From contig JADKFY010000002.1 of NCBI GenBank assembly GCA_016717305.1, forward strand, positions 375,259 to 439,258: 64,000 nt of DNA. The letters run 5' to 3'. A program made the position numbers and the translations under genes. This DNA is from Flavobacteriales bacterium. GTDB lineage: Bacteria; Bacteroidota; Bacteroidia; Flavobacteriales_F; PHOS-HE28. The notes beneath the pieces are model-generated. The model was not told the DNA's origin. It saw nothing but the letters and a program-made list of their open reading frames with translations, and did no database searches. Below are positions 1 through 8,036 of the stretch, in pieces (position 1 is the first letter of the stretch; each line of letters starts with the position of its first letter).

Positions 1-1119
1 TCCGCGTCCTGTTCCTGTGGTATCATAACTGATCTCCACGCGATCGAATACGCGCAAGCCGGTCAACCGCTTGTAGGTATTATCGGCCGCGCTCTTCTCG
101 AACCGTTGCTGAGGTTTCAGGAAGACAGCGCTCAACAGTGCTTGCGGCCGGTATGGGAGCTTGCCTTGGTGTAAGAGCCGATAACCTTGGAATAGCGTGG
201 TATCCATCACGGTCCCTTGGCTGGTCCTAACTGAGCGGATGGAAATATCCCCGATGGTGTAGACCGTGCCTTCCGGAGTACCCTGCAAACCTCTATCGGT
301 GCGGGAGTATGGCCTTTCTATGCGCATGGTCAGGTCCACCTCGTGATCACCTACGGTCGGGTTGGCATCGTACATGACCAATTCCCGAGTAAAGAAGAGG
401 TACCCAAGTTCCTTCATGCGATCGGCCACACGGGTTCGTTCGGCATCGAGCACATCGGCATCGAAGCGGTCTCCTGACTTCAGCAGGGTGTTGCCCCAAT
501 ATTCCTGCATATAATGCGCAATGGCGGGGTCGTCCACGGTGTAGGAGATCTTCCGAAGGCGGGAAACCGGACCCGGAACGATCGTGTAGACAACTTCAGC
601 CTTTGGCTGTTTGAAAGGCCGCCCGCGCTTTTTGCTGAACCATTTGCGATGGGTGTAGTGGATACTGTCCTTAACAGTTGCCTCGAAATACCCTTCCTTT
701 TTCATGAATAGCCGGAGCTGCTCACTTGATCGATGGGTCTGGCTGCTATCCAATACCACCGGTGGTTCGCCGTTACGCGATCGGGTGGTCTGGTCGCAGA
801 TCCGTGGCTTTTTGCCCTTCTCCAGTCGTTTTTCATTCTTCACGGCACACAGGCTGTCCTTCTCTTCGCGCTTCAATTGCACTTTCTGTGGGTCGCGCAG
901 GTTGTAAAGGCCCAAGTAGAACGGAACGCCCAGGATCCGTTTATTCGGTTTCTGTTTGATAATGGGCAGAAGTTCAGAGGGTTCCACGCTTTTCCCGGAC
1001 ACCACGACGTGGTTCCTTTTCAAGAGGTGATTTCCCTCGGCTACACGACGGGTCGGGTCACAGCCAACAAGCAATAACAGCACGAATGCAAAGAGGATAT
1101 GGCGGATCTTGGGGCGCAA
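1..1119 (-). CDS. TamA/BamA-like outer membrane assembly protein with lipoprotein signal (TamL-like), C-terminus outside window
   Basis: The reading frame runs off the left edge; 373 residues are visible. They begin with a short basic stretch, a hydrophobic helix and a lipobox (LLLLVGC, about residues 13-19). Repeated beta-alpha-beta stretches resembling POTRA domains follow (for example VVYTIVPGPVSRLRKISY, and later VYTIGDISIRS). The 16-stranded barrel expected of the family would lie outside the window. A lipidated TamA variant, often called TamL, is known in Bacteroidota and works with TamB in outer membrane assembly. The divergent neighbour is an RNA methyltransferase, an arrangement I recall from related genomes. 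No ATG is available; the start chosen is TTG at 1119, just after an in-frame TAG. BamA itself is less likely because of the lipobox. Confidence 0.75.
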   Translation of the reverse strand, partial: MRPKIRHILFAFVLLLLVGCDPTRRVAEGNHLLKRNHVVVSGKSVEPSELLPIIKQKPNKRILGVPFYLGLYNLRDPQKVQLKREEKDSLCAVKNEKRLEKGKKPRICDQTTRSRNGEPPVVLDSSQTHRSSEQLRLFMKKEGYFEATVKDSIHYTHRKWFSKKRGRPFKQPKAEVVYTIVPGPVSRLRKISYTVDDPAIAHYMQEYWGNTLLKSGDRFDADVLDAERTRVADRMKELGYLFFTRELVMYDANPTVGDHEVDLTMRIERPYSRTDRGLQGTPEGTVYTIGDISIRSVRTSQGTVMDTTLFQGYRLLHQGKLPYRPQALLSAVFLKPQQRFEKSAADNTYKRLTGLRVFDRVEISYDTTGTGRG

Positions 1120-1133
1120 GCAGGAGGCTTTGA

Positions 1134-1141
1134 TAGTTTTG
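1134..1141 (+). promoter_or_regulatory. Bacteroidota-type -7 promoter box for the RNA methyltransferase
   Basis: TAGTTTTG matches the Bacteroidota -7 consensus TAnnTTTG exactly. A TTG lies 22 bases upstream at 1109-1111. It sits in the divergent gap and would start transcription about 40 bases before the methyltransferase start. Confidence 0.5.
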
Positions 1142-1187
1142 CGCTCCTACCCGTAAGGCAGATCTGCCTGCCAAGCCAAACGCAGGA

Positions 1188-1961
1188 GTGGCAGCGCCAA
1201 ATATACCCAGCACCGTGAGCACGAAGAACGAATTGAAACTTGCACGGTCGCTTCAACAGAAGAAGTTCCGCGATCAGCTTGGGTTGTTCCTTGTGCAAGG
1301 TCCGAAGCTGGTGGGCGAATTAGTGCGAAGTTCGTGGCCGGTGGAAACGATCTACGCCACCGGGATCGCCATGGTCAAGCACGATCTGCCATCCGCCATT
1401 GCGCTACCGCCGCACGAATTGGACCGGATAGGGACCTTGGAAAGCGGCAATGAAATGATCGCAGTAGCACGCAAAGCGGCAGTAGGCCCATTGAAGGACC
1501 TCGGGCCTGAAGAACTCGTCTTGGCCATGGATGGCATAACCGATCCCGGCAATTTGGGTACTGTTCTTCGTGTTGCGGATTGGTTCGGGATCAAGAGGGT
1601 CTGGTGTAATTCAGGCAGTGTGGATGTGTACAATCCGAAATGTGTGCAGGCCAGCATGGGCGCGATCTTCAGGGTAACTGTCGACCAGGTGGACTTGCCG
1701 GAACTTCTCAAACGACAACAAGTTGAAGGCGCCACGATCTTTCATGCGACCATGGGGGGGGCTTCGGTCTTCAGTAAGGACCTGGCGCGCAAAGCGATCA
1801 TTGTACTGGGGAGCGAATCGCATGGAATTTCTGCGGAAGTTCTGCAGGTTGGCGGCCAAGCGATCAGTGTGCCCGGTTCGGGTGGAAGTGAATCGTTGAA
1901 CGTGGCTATGGCGGCGGCGGCGCTCTGCACGGAATTCAGCCGTCAGCGGGGTTTGCGGTAA
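1188..1961 (+). CDS. TrmH/SpoU-family RNA 2'-O-methyltransferase
   Basis: A SPOUT-class methyltransferase of 257 residues that would use S-adenosylmethionine to methylate a ribose 2'-OH in rRNA or tRNA. The N-terminal third (KNELKLARSLQQKKFRDQ, then VQGPKLVGEL) is the substrate-binding domain typical of the SpoU group. The three knot motifs are visible: DPGNLGTVLRVADWFG (about 125-140), VLGSESHGIS (about 206-215) and SVPGSGGSESLNVAMAAA (about 222-239). The start is a GTG at 1188; a second GTG at 1215 (STKNELKLAR) would fit the family start equally well, and neither has a convincing ribosome binding site. The 3' end overlaps the convergent FAD dehydrogenase by 19 bases. The exact target nucleotide cannot be told from sequence. 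Confidence 0.88.
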   Translation: MAAPNIPSTVSTKNELKLARSLQQKKFRDQLGLFLVQGPKLVGELVRSSWPVETIYATGIAMVKHDLPSAIALPPHELDRIGTLESGNEMIAVARKAAVGPLKDLGPEELVLAMDGITDPGNLGTVLRVADWFGIKRVWCNSGSVDVYNPKCVQASMGAIFRVTVDQVDLPELLKRQQVEGATIFHATMGGASVFSKDLARKAIIVLGSESHGISAEVLQVGGQAISVPGSGGSESLNVAMAAAALCTEFSRQRGLR

Positions 1962-3490
1962 TGCACGTGGATCGCATCGGCCGCGCGTTGCCCGTCCATG
2001 GCAGCGCTCACGATGCCCCCGGCGTAACCGGCCCCTTCACCACAGGGATAGAGACCTTCCACTTGATCATGCTGCAACGAAATGGCGTTGCGTGGGATGC
2101 GGACCGGCGAACTGGTGCGCGATTCAACCGCTACAACCACGGCTTCGTTGGTGCGGTATCCGCGCATCTTTTTCCCGAATTCCTTCAACCCTTCACGCAA
2201 GCGGACCGCTATTTCCTGCGGAAGTAGTTCGTGTACGTTGTACGGTACGATCCCCGGTGGGTAGCTGCATTCCGGAAGGTCCCGTGAAAACACTCCATGG
2301 ATGAAATCCTCCATGCGCTGTGCCGGTGCGGATTGCCGCTTTCCCCCAGCGATCCAAGCGGCGTGCTCGGTGGTCCTTTGGTAGGCCACTCCACCTAAAG
2401 GATCATCACTGTTGTTCATGGGTGCGGTTACCACTACCCCCGAGTTGGCGAACGGGTTGTTGCGTTTACTGGGGCTCCAGCCATTGGTCACCACTTCATC
2501 GTTGGCCGTGGCGCAGGGGGCGATGATCCCACCAGGGCACATGCAGAACGAATAAACGCCCAAGCCCCGCACTTGCTGTACCATGCTGTAGCTGGCTGGA
2601 GGCAAATACGGATCGCGAACGGCGCAGTGGTACTGGGCGGCATCAATGATCGCTTGCGGGTGTTCGATCCGCACCCCCATGGCGAATTCCTTGCGTTCGA
2701 TCCGGATCCCCTTGGTGTGCAATAAGCTGAAAACATCTCGCGCAGAGTGTCCTGTTGCGAGCACAACTGCGGGTGCCAAGTATTCCTTGCCATCTGCGGT
2801 CAGCACTCCGCTCATGCCACCGTTCTGGATCAGCAGGTCGGTAACCCGCGCGTTGAAATGGACCACGCCACCGGCTTGTTCGATCGCTTCCCGCATGCCG
2901 GTGATGATGCCGGGCAGCTTGTTCGTTCCAATGTGCGGGTGCGCATCGATCAGGATGTCGGGTGGTGCACCGTAGGCCACCAGTGTATCCAGCACCGAAC
3001 GAATATCCCCGCGCTTATGGCTACGTGTGTAGAGCTTGCCGTCGCTGTAAGTACCCGCACCCCCTTCGCCGAAGCAGTAGTTGCTGTCACCATCCACCAC
3101 ATGGAGCTTATTGATCGCGGCCAGATCGCGTCGCCTTGCACGCACATCCTTGCCGCGTTCCAGAATGATCGGTCGCAACCCGTGTTCGATGCACCTTAGA
3201 GCCGCAAAAAGCCCGGCGGGCCCGCACCCGATTATGATCACCGGATCGGCATTGTGCACATCGGGTAGGGCAGGGGGAGCGATATTTTCGGCAGGTAGCT
3301 CCTGATCGGAAACCTGGACACGCAACCGCACCAAGGGTAATTTGCTGCGGGCATCGATGGATCGTTTCAGAACAGTGGATGCGCGCACTTCCTCGAGTGG
3401 CAGATCGGCGGCTTGGGCGGCCGCTTCGCGCACGATCACGGGGTCGCTGGCCTCACGGGGTGAGAGGGCGATATCGACCACCCGGTCCAT
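1943..3490 (-). CDS. NAD(P)/FAD-dependent dehydrogenase of the COG2509 type
   Basis: A 515-residue flavoprotein of unknown substrate. After a basic N-terminal domain of about 90 residues comes a classic dinucleotide-binding motif IIIGCGPAGLFAALRCIEHG, ending in the acidic residue of ILERG, so FAD binding is well supported. GEGGAGTYSDGKLYTR is characteristic of the uncharacterised COG2509 family; a second nucleotide-binding segment (PAVVLATGHSARDVF) and the terminal FAD motif (GLYPCGEGAGYAGGIVSAAMDG) complete the fold. Cytoplasmic, no signal peptide. It begins 3 bases after porT ends and is probably the last gene of the operon that starts with the aminotransferase at 7391. Role not assigned for the family. 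Confidence 0.85.
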   Translation of the reverse strand: MDRVVDIALSPREASDPVIVREAAAQAADLPLEEVRASTVLKRSIDARSKLPLVRLRVQVSDQELPAENIAPPALPDVHNADPVIIIGCGPAGLFAALRCIEHGLRPIILERGKDVRARRRDLAAINKLHVVDGDSNYCFGEGGAGTYSDGKLYTRSHKRGDIRSVLDTLVAYGAPPDILIDAHPHIGTNKLPGIITGMREAIEQAGGVVHFNARVTDLLIQNGGMSGVLTADGKEYLAPAVVLATGHSARDVFSLLHTKGIRIERKEFAMGVRIEHPQAIIDAAQYHCAVRDPYLPPASYSMVQQVRGLGVYSFCMCPGGIIAPCATANDEVVTNGWSPSKRNNPFANSGVVVTAPMNNSDDPLGGVAYQRTTEHAAWIAGGKRQSAPAQRMEDFIHGVFSRDLPECSYPPGIVPYNVHELLPQEIAVRLREGLKEFGKKMRGYRTNEAVVVAVESRTSSPVRIPRNAISLQHDQVEGLYPCGEGAGYAGGIVSAAMDGQRAADAIHVHYRKPR

Positions 3491-3493
3491 GGC

Positions 3494-4225
3494 TCAGCCC
3501 TCGAAAGTGAGCGTCAGTACCCACGTTTTGGACCGCAGACTTTGGATCGGGGTACTGAAACGGGTACCGTCATCGATCAGCAGGTTGGGGATCCCGATAG
3601 CCGCCTTCAACTCCACACCGAATTTGAAATAGGTCAGGAACATATCCGCACCACCACCCACCTCCACGGCGTAATCGTTGCGTGCCATCTTCACCACCAC
3701 ATCCTCGTCCAGGTTGTTGTTCACATCCTTCTGGCTGGCCATATCGATGCAGAACTTGCCACCGCCGAGCATGTAAACGGCGAAATTCCGGATCCGTGCA
3801 CTGCGGTATTTGAACAACAAAGGGAACTCCAAGTACGTGCTTTCCACGGGTTTCTGGAAGAACACTTGGCTGCCGTCCGGTTGCAGGAATTTGTACAAAA
3901 GGATCCGTTCTTGGAATGAGAGGGTAGGCAAAAATCGAAGGCTCACATATTCATTCAAGTTGAAGGAGGCCACGATACCCAAATTGAAGCCCGGTTGCTT
4001 CTGGTGTTCCAGGACGAGCAGCGAATCACGCACATTGGCCGTGGGCTTCAGCCGGACGAACAGGTCGCTCGTATTGTAGCTCAGCGCAAAGCCGAAATGG
4101 AATCGGTGTCGGTCGAAATTGGGCATATTCTCCACCTTGATCCGCTTCTGCGCGACCACCTCCTGAAAGGGTAGGAGCACGAGCACGAAAAGAAGTGGGA
4201 AAAGACCGGACCGGATGGATCGCAT
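3494..4225 (-). CDS. porT: Type IX secretion system protein PorT (outer membrane beta-barrel)
   Basis: PorT is a component of the T9SS that exports proteins with a C-terminal sorting domain across the outer membrane. The protein starts with a signal peptide (MRSIRSGLFPLLFVLVLLP, cleavage near VVAQ-K) followed by MPNFDRHRFHFGFALSYN, a stretch typical of PorT, and alternating hydrophobic beta-strands ending in TWVLTLTFEG, an aromatic barrel end. The gene directly follows ubiE, an order also seen in other Bacteroidota. The frame is open back to 4270; ATG at 4225 is chosen because it puts the signal peptide at the N-terminus, with ATG at 4243 as an alternative. The start lies inside the left arm of a long palindrome (4229-4391). 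The many T9SS substrates in this window fit the assignment. Confidence 0.82.
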   Translation of the reverse strand: MRSIRSGLFPLLFVLVLLPFQEVVAQKRIKVENMPNFDRHRFHFGFALSYNTSDLFVRLKPTANVRDSLLVLEHQKQPGFNLGIVASFNLNEYVSLRFLPTLSFQERILLYKFLQPDGSQVFFQKPVESTYLEFPLLFKYRSARIRNFAVYMLGGGKFCIDMASQKDVNNNLDEDVVVKMARNDYAVEVGGGADMFLTYFKFGVELKAAIGIPNLLIDDGTRFSTPIQSLRSKTWVLTLTFEG

Positions 4226-4228
4226 GGT

Positions 4229-4391
4229 AGTGTCGTTACCCATTGATCCGTTAACTAACGCTCGCCTCAATTTCTTCTTTATGCAAGGCGGAACATGCGC
4301 GTCGTAGCTGGAGCTACGACGAAATGTTCCAACGCTGCAGGAAGGAGGAAGTGAGGATGAGATGGCTAACGGATTAATGGGTTACGACACT
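4229..4391. repeat. Long imperfect palindrome (about 163 bp) between ubiE and porT
   Basis: The left end (AGTGTCGTTACCCATTGATC, from 4229) is the near-perfect reverse complement of the right end (AATGGGTTACGACACT, to 4391), about 3 mismatches in 27. The middle is a perfect 9-bp stem GTCGTAGCT / AGCTACGAC at 4301-4320. The parts between also pair imperfectly (GGCGGAACAT against ATGTTCC). The left arm reaches into the start of porT. It could be a miniature inverted-repeat element, a snap-back duplication, or a large RNA hairpin before porT. Confidence 0.7.
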
Positions 4392-4499
4392 GGAGGCAAC
4401 GAAAGTAGGGAACGATCTTGTGCGGTCAGGCGATAAACGTTCATGGGATCGTTTTCGTGGCCCGGTCCAACGGCCGTTCACAATGCTTCAGGACCTTGT

Positions 4500-5216
4500 T
4501 CATTTCCGCGCGGCGTACAAGGTGGCAATACCACCGGTCAGTGGCTTTGCTGTAGCCTCTTTGGCCCCGGCTTCCTTCAGCATACTAACGAACGCATCGC
4601 CTTCGGGAAAAGCATCAACGCTCTTCGGAAGGTAGGTATAGGCCTCACTGTCCTTGCTCACGGTGCGGCCGATCAACGGCATTATCCGGTGAAAATAGAA
4701 CCGGAAGAGCTGACGCATTGGTGTGTGTTGGGGCTTGGAGAACTCCAGAACGAAGAGCCTTCCGTTGGGTTTGAGCACGCGGAACATTTCCAACAGACCA
4801 CGTTGCAGGTCCTCGAAGTTGCGCACCCCGAAGGCTACGGTAACGGCATCGAACGTTCCGTCCGCAAAGGGCAGGGCGGTGCTATCCGCCTGTTGCAAAG
4901 TGACCTTCTTCTCCAGTTGCCGCTTGGTCACTTTAACACGACCGTGGGAAAGCATTCCTTCGGATATGTCGATCCCCGTGACCCGTTCCGCCTTTGGCGC
5001 CGCCATGATCGCGAGGTCGGCCGTTCCGGTTGCCACATCCAAAAGGTGTTGTACAGGTTCGGCACCCAACAAGCGCACCACTTTGCGCCGCCAGCCTTGA
5101 TCGATGCCCAAGGAGAACAAGCGGTTCAGTAGGTCATACTTGGGGCTGATCGCATCGAACATGCGTTCCACCTGCTCGCGTTTGGAGCCTTCTTCTGAAT
5201 ATGGGGTCACGGTCAT
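4500..5216 (-). CDS. ubiE: Demethylmenaquinone methyltransferase (UbiE/MenG)
   Basis: Transfers a methyl group from S-adenosylmethionine to demethylmenaquinone, the last step of menaquinone synthesis, which is the usual respiratory quinone in this phylum. The 238-residue length is normal. Visible are the UbiE signature YDLLNRLFSLGIDQGWRR (27-44), the SAM-binding motif LLDVATGTADLA (58-69), TFDAVTVAFGVRNFEDL, and the C-terminal GGIATLYAARK. The ATG overlaps the stop of the upstream heptose kinase as ATGA, indicating translational coupling. A gap of about 230 bases holding the long palindrome separates it from porT. Confidence 0.95.
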   Translation of the reverse strand: MTVTPYSEEGSKREQVERMFDAISPKYDLLNRLFSLGIDQGWRRKVVRLLGAEPVQHLLDVATGTADLAIMAAPKAERVTGIDISEGMLSHGRVKVTKRQLEKKVTLQQADSTALPFADGTFDAVTVAFGVRNFEDLQRGLLEMFRVLKPNGRLFVLEFSKPQHTPMRQLFRFYFHRIMPLIGRTVSKDSEAYTYLPKSVDAFPEGDAFVSMLKEAGAKEATAKPLTGGIATLYAARK

Positions 5217-6210
5217 TTCAGTAATTCGAGACGCTTTGCTTCAGCTTGGAACCGTACGGGATCGATCGGCACCACGCCGACTTCTTCACAGACCAAGCCA
5301 CCGGCCAAGTTCGCCAAGGCGGTCATTTGCTCGATCGGGAGTTGCTGCGCCAATGCCAATGTGGCCACGGCGATCACGGTATCTCCGGCACCGCTTACAT
5401 CGGCGATCTTCCGATGATGGGCCGGCAGTAGGTGTTCTTCGGTAGCATTGTGGACGTAGGCCCCATGTTCACTCATGGTGACCATGGTAATGGCATTGTC
5501 GAGGGTCGACTCCAGCGCTTTTACGGCATTGCGCACACTTCCAAGGTCATCACCGGTCACTTCCAACTTCATGCCTTCTCGCAGTTCCTTCAAGTTCGGT
5601 TTGAAGAGATCCACTCCACGGTACGCCAGAAAATTTGCGGTCTTCGGATCTACGGCGACGGGTATCCCCGCCTGCTTCGCGAGATCGATCACGGCTTTGA
5701 TCGTGTTCGGGGTCAACACCCCTTTATTGTAGTCCTCGATCAAGATCGCGGCGGGTTTCCTGAAATCGATGGTCTCCTTCACCCGTTTGATGAAAGCGGC
5801 CTCGTCTTCCGCTGAAAGCGGGTGCGTATCCTCCTCATCAACGCGTACCACATGCTGATGCCCACTGATCACGCGGGTCTTTACCGTGGTGCGACGGTCC
5901 TTGCTCCGCAACAAGCCGACGCTGTCCAATTCCATTTCCAGGAAACGTTCGGCCATGGTTTCCGCGGAAGCATCCTTTCCGATCACGCTCACGACCACAG
6001 GTATTGCACCCAATGCGCGCAGGTTCAAGGCCACATTGGCGGCACCGCCGAGCCGGGCATTCCGGTCCGTCACCTGCACGATGGGCACTGGCGCTTCGGG
6101 TGAAATACGTGCCACTTTTCCCAGAGGTAGGCATCCAACATCACATCACCGACCACCAGAACGGTGGTGCCTTTTGCACGTTGCAGGAAGGCGTCCAGGG
6201 CAGTGCTCAT
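5213..6210 (-). CDS. PfkB-family sugar kinase, RfaE1/HldE-like heptose-7-phosphate kinase (frameshifted)
   Basis: Likely phosphorylates D-glycero-beta-D-manno-heptose 7-phosphate on the way to ADP-heptose for lipopolysaccharide. The PfkB fold is shown by GGAANVALNLRALGA, typical of RfaE1, and the catalytic signature DVSGAGDTVIAVATLAL near the C-terminus. The true N-terminus (MSTALDAFLQRAKGTTVLVV, then GDVMLDAYLWEK) starts at 6210, overlapping the upstream aminotransferase stop as ATGA. It is joined to the rest only by restoring one base in the T4 run at 6116-6119 (AAAA in the coding strand); after this WEK-VARISPEAPVPI reads through. About 332 residues in all. No nucleotidyltransferase domain follows. 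The break is probably a base-call error; otherwise the gene is dead. Another sugar-kinase specificity is possible. Confidence 0.8.
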
Positions 6211-7391
6211 CTTGATGCCAGTTGGGCGATCCCTTTGGCAACGCGTTCCATAGCCTCGGTCAATTTCGCATCGCTGGTGGCGTAGCTGATCCGCAGCGTG
6301 CCTTCTGCACCGAAGGACTTTCCTTCAACCAAACTAACCCCAGCGGTATCGAGCAGGTAGAGGCTCAGATCAACAGAACCTTTAATGGTGCGTCCATCGA
6401 TGGAGGCGCTAACATCCGGTAAGAGATAAAAGGCACCTTGTGGCACGTTGCATTTCCAACCGGGGATCCGTTGCACGGCGGCCAATACGAGGTCGCGCCG
6501 GCGGAGGAAGTCGTTGCGCATGGGCAAGAGCACTGCGGGGTCGGCTTCCACACATGCTTTCGCTACACGTTGGGCGATGCTGTTGGTCCCACTGGTGAAT
6601 TGTCCTTGCACTTTGTTCGCGGCCTGTGCGATCCAAAGTGGTGCGCCGATGTAGCCCAAACGCCAGCCGGTCAATGCGAACGCCTTGCTGAGGCCGTTCA
6701 CGGTAATGGTGCGTTCGGCCATACCGGGCAGGGAGGCGAAACTGATGTGCTCACCTTCGAAGATAATGTGCTCGTAGATCTCATCAGCGACCACGTAGAT
6801 GTCGGGATGTTTTCGGACCACTTCCGCCAGAGCCTCCAACTCGGGGCGGGTAAGCACCGAGCCACTTGGATTGCACGGTGAGCTGAACATGATCAGACGT
6901 GTGCGAGGGGTGATCGCTTGTTCAATGCGTTCGATGGGTGCTTTCCAATCCTCTTCCAATGAGGAGTGGACCAACACCGGAGTAGCACCGGCCAAACGGA
7001 CTTGGGCAGAGTAACTTACCCAATAGGGTGCAGGAATGACCACTTCATCGCCGGGCCCCACCAAGGCCATGATCACGTTGATCAAGGCCTGCTTTGCACC
7101 GGTGCTCACCACGATCTGATCGGGCGTATAGGTCAGTCCGTTGTCCCGTTCAAACTTATTGGCGATCGCCTTGCGCACATCCAAGTAGCCGTTCACGGGC
7201 GGGTACTTGTGCCAAGGGCCTCGAATGGCTTCTTGTGCTGCTTCAAGGGCAAAGGCGGGTGGGTCGTGGTCGGGTTCGCCCAAGCTCAGATCAATGATGT
7301 CCTTTCCTTGTTCGCGCAATTCCCGGGCGCGTCGCGCCATGAGCAGGGTTGCAGGTTCAGTAATAGCGGATACAGTGGGCGATAGGTGCAT
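6207..7391 (-). CDS. Class I pyridoxal-phosphate aminotransferase (aspartate aminotransferase type)
   Basis: A 394-residue fold-type I transaminase, probably moving the amino group between aspartate and 2-oxoglutarate. Visible are LSLGEPDHDPP near 36-46, the cofactor phosphate-binding region STGAKQALINVIMAL (96-110), SSPCNPSGSVL (170-180), the cofactor-contacting Asp203 in VADEIYEHI, and the Schiff-base lysine K236 in NGLSKAFALTGWRLGY; the conserved GTLRISYATS near the end binds the substrate carboxylate. It heads a leftward operon and its stop overlaps the next start by ATGA. A promoter box and a palindrome lie just upstream. Substrate choice within the AspB group is not certain. Confidence 0.9.
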   Translation of the reverse strand: MHLSPTVSAITEPATLLMARRARELREQGKDIIDLSLGEPDHDPPAFALEAAQEAIRGPWHKYPPVNGYLDVRKAIANKFERDNGLTYTPDQIVVSTGAKQALINVIMALVGPGDEVVIPAPYWVSYSAQVRLAGATPVLVHSSLEEDWKAPIERIEQAITPRTRLIMFSSPCNPSGSVLTRPELEALAEVVRKHPDIYVVADEIYEHIIFEGEHISFASLPGMAERTITVNGLSKAFALTGWRLGYIGAPLWIAQAANKVQGQFTSGTNSIAQRVAKACVEADPAVLLPMRNDFLRRRDLVLAAVQRIPGWKCNVPQGAFYLLPDVSASIDGRTIKGSVDLSLYLLDTAGVSLVEGKSFGAEGTLRISYATSDAKLTEAMERVAKGIAQLASR

Positions 7392-7412
7392 GACGGCGAA
7401 CTTCTGGGTCGA

Positions 7413-7442
7413 CCCGAACGGTCGTTCGGGGCGGCAAAACTA
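7413..7442 (-). promoter_or_regulatory. -7 promoter box and palindrome upstream of the aminotransferase operon
   Basis: On the minus strand TAGTTTTG (7435-7442) matches TAnnTTTG. Between it and the ATG at 7391 lies a perfect palindrome with 8-bp arms, CCCGAACGGTCGTTCGGG (7413-7430). It could be an operator or a hairpin in the 5' leader. No good -33 box is visible. Confidence 0.45.
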
Positions 7443-7511
7443 CGAAGGCATGCGGGGAGGTCGTTCGTGTAACCGTTGGACTCCCGATATTCGTGCTCTT
7501 CTTCCACACAC

Positions 7512-8036
7512 ATGAACGATCCTGTCATTCTGGTCCTGGTGGCCGTCCTGCCATCCATTGTTGTATTTCTCACGGCTTTCTTTTTGTTGAAGCAGGTCTT
7601 GGCGGGCCAAGCCGGTCAACGGTCCATGGATGTGCGCAAGGAGGACCACAAGCACTTATTGCCTTTGCGTTTACAGGCCTACGAACGGTTGACCTTGTTC
7701 TCCGAACGGATCAATCCCGGTGCGCTGGTGTTGCGTGTGCACAAAGGAAGCATGGGTTCACGCACCTTCCATGGAACATTGGTGGCCACCATTCGTGAGG
7801 AGTACGAGCATAACGTAACGCAACAGGTCTACGTGGGGGACAAGGTGTGGAGCAAAGTGAAGCAAGCGAAGGAAGAGACCATCCGATTGGTCAATTTGAG
7901 CTACGAGCAAACGGGCGATACACCATCAGGTACCGAGCTGAGCAGAAGGATATTCGAGAACGTATCAAAGCTCTCGCACACTCCTTCGCAGGAATGCCTC
8001 GTGGCGATCAAGGAAGAGGTACGTCGCCTTTTCTGA
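7512..8036 (+). CDS. Small membrane-anchored protein of unknown function
   Basis: A 174-residue protein I do not recognise with confidence. It begins with one transmembrane helix (PVILVLVAVLPSIVVFLTAFFLL), followed by a charged, helical cytoplasmic part (RKEDHKHLLPLRLQAYERLT, then LFSERINPGALVLRV) and a C-terminus EEVRRLF. Proteins of this shape occur widely in Flavobacteriales without assigned function. The ATG at 7512 is preferred because it places the helix at the N-terminus. The 3' end overlaps the convergent meaB by 29 bases. Confidence 0.72.
   Translation: MNDPVILVLVAVLPSIVVFLTAFFLLKQVLAGQAGQRSMDVRKEDHKHLLPLRLQAYERLTLFSERINPGALVLRVHKGSMGSRTFHGTLVATIREEYEHNVTQQVYVGDKVWSKVKQAKEETIRLVNLSYEQTGDTPSGTELSRRIFENVSKLSHTPSQECLVAIKEEVRRLF

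Noticed and set aside
1041..1298. Minus-strand frame of 85 residues before the TamA-like gene
   Set aside because: Crosses the divergent promoter region and overlaps both true genes in other frames; no domain.
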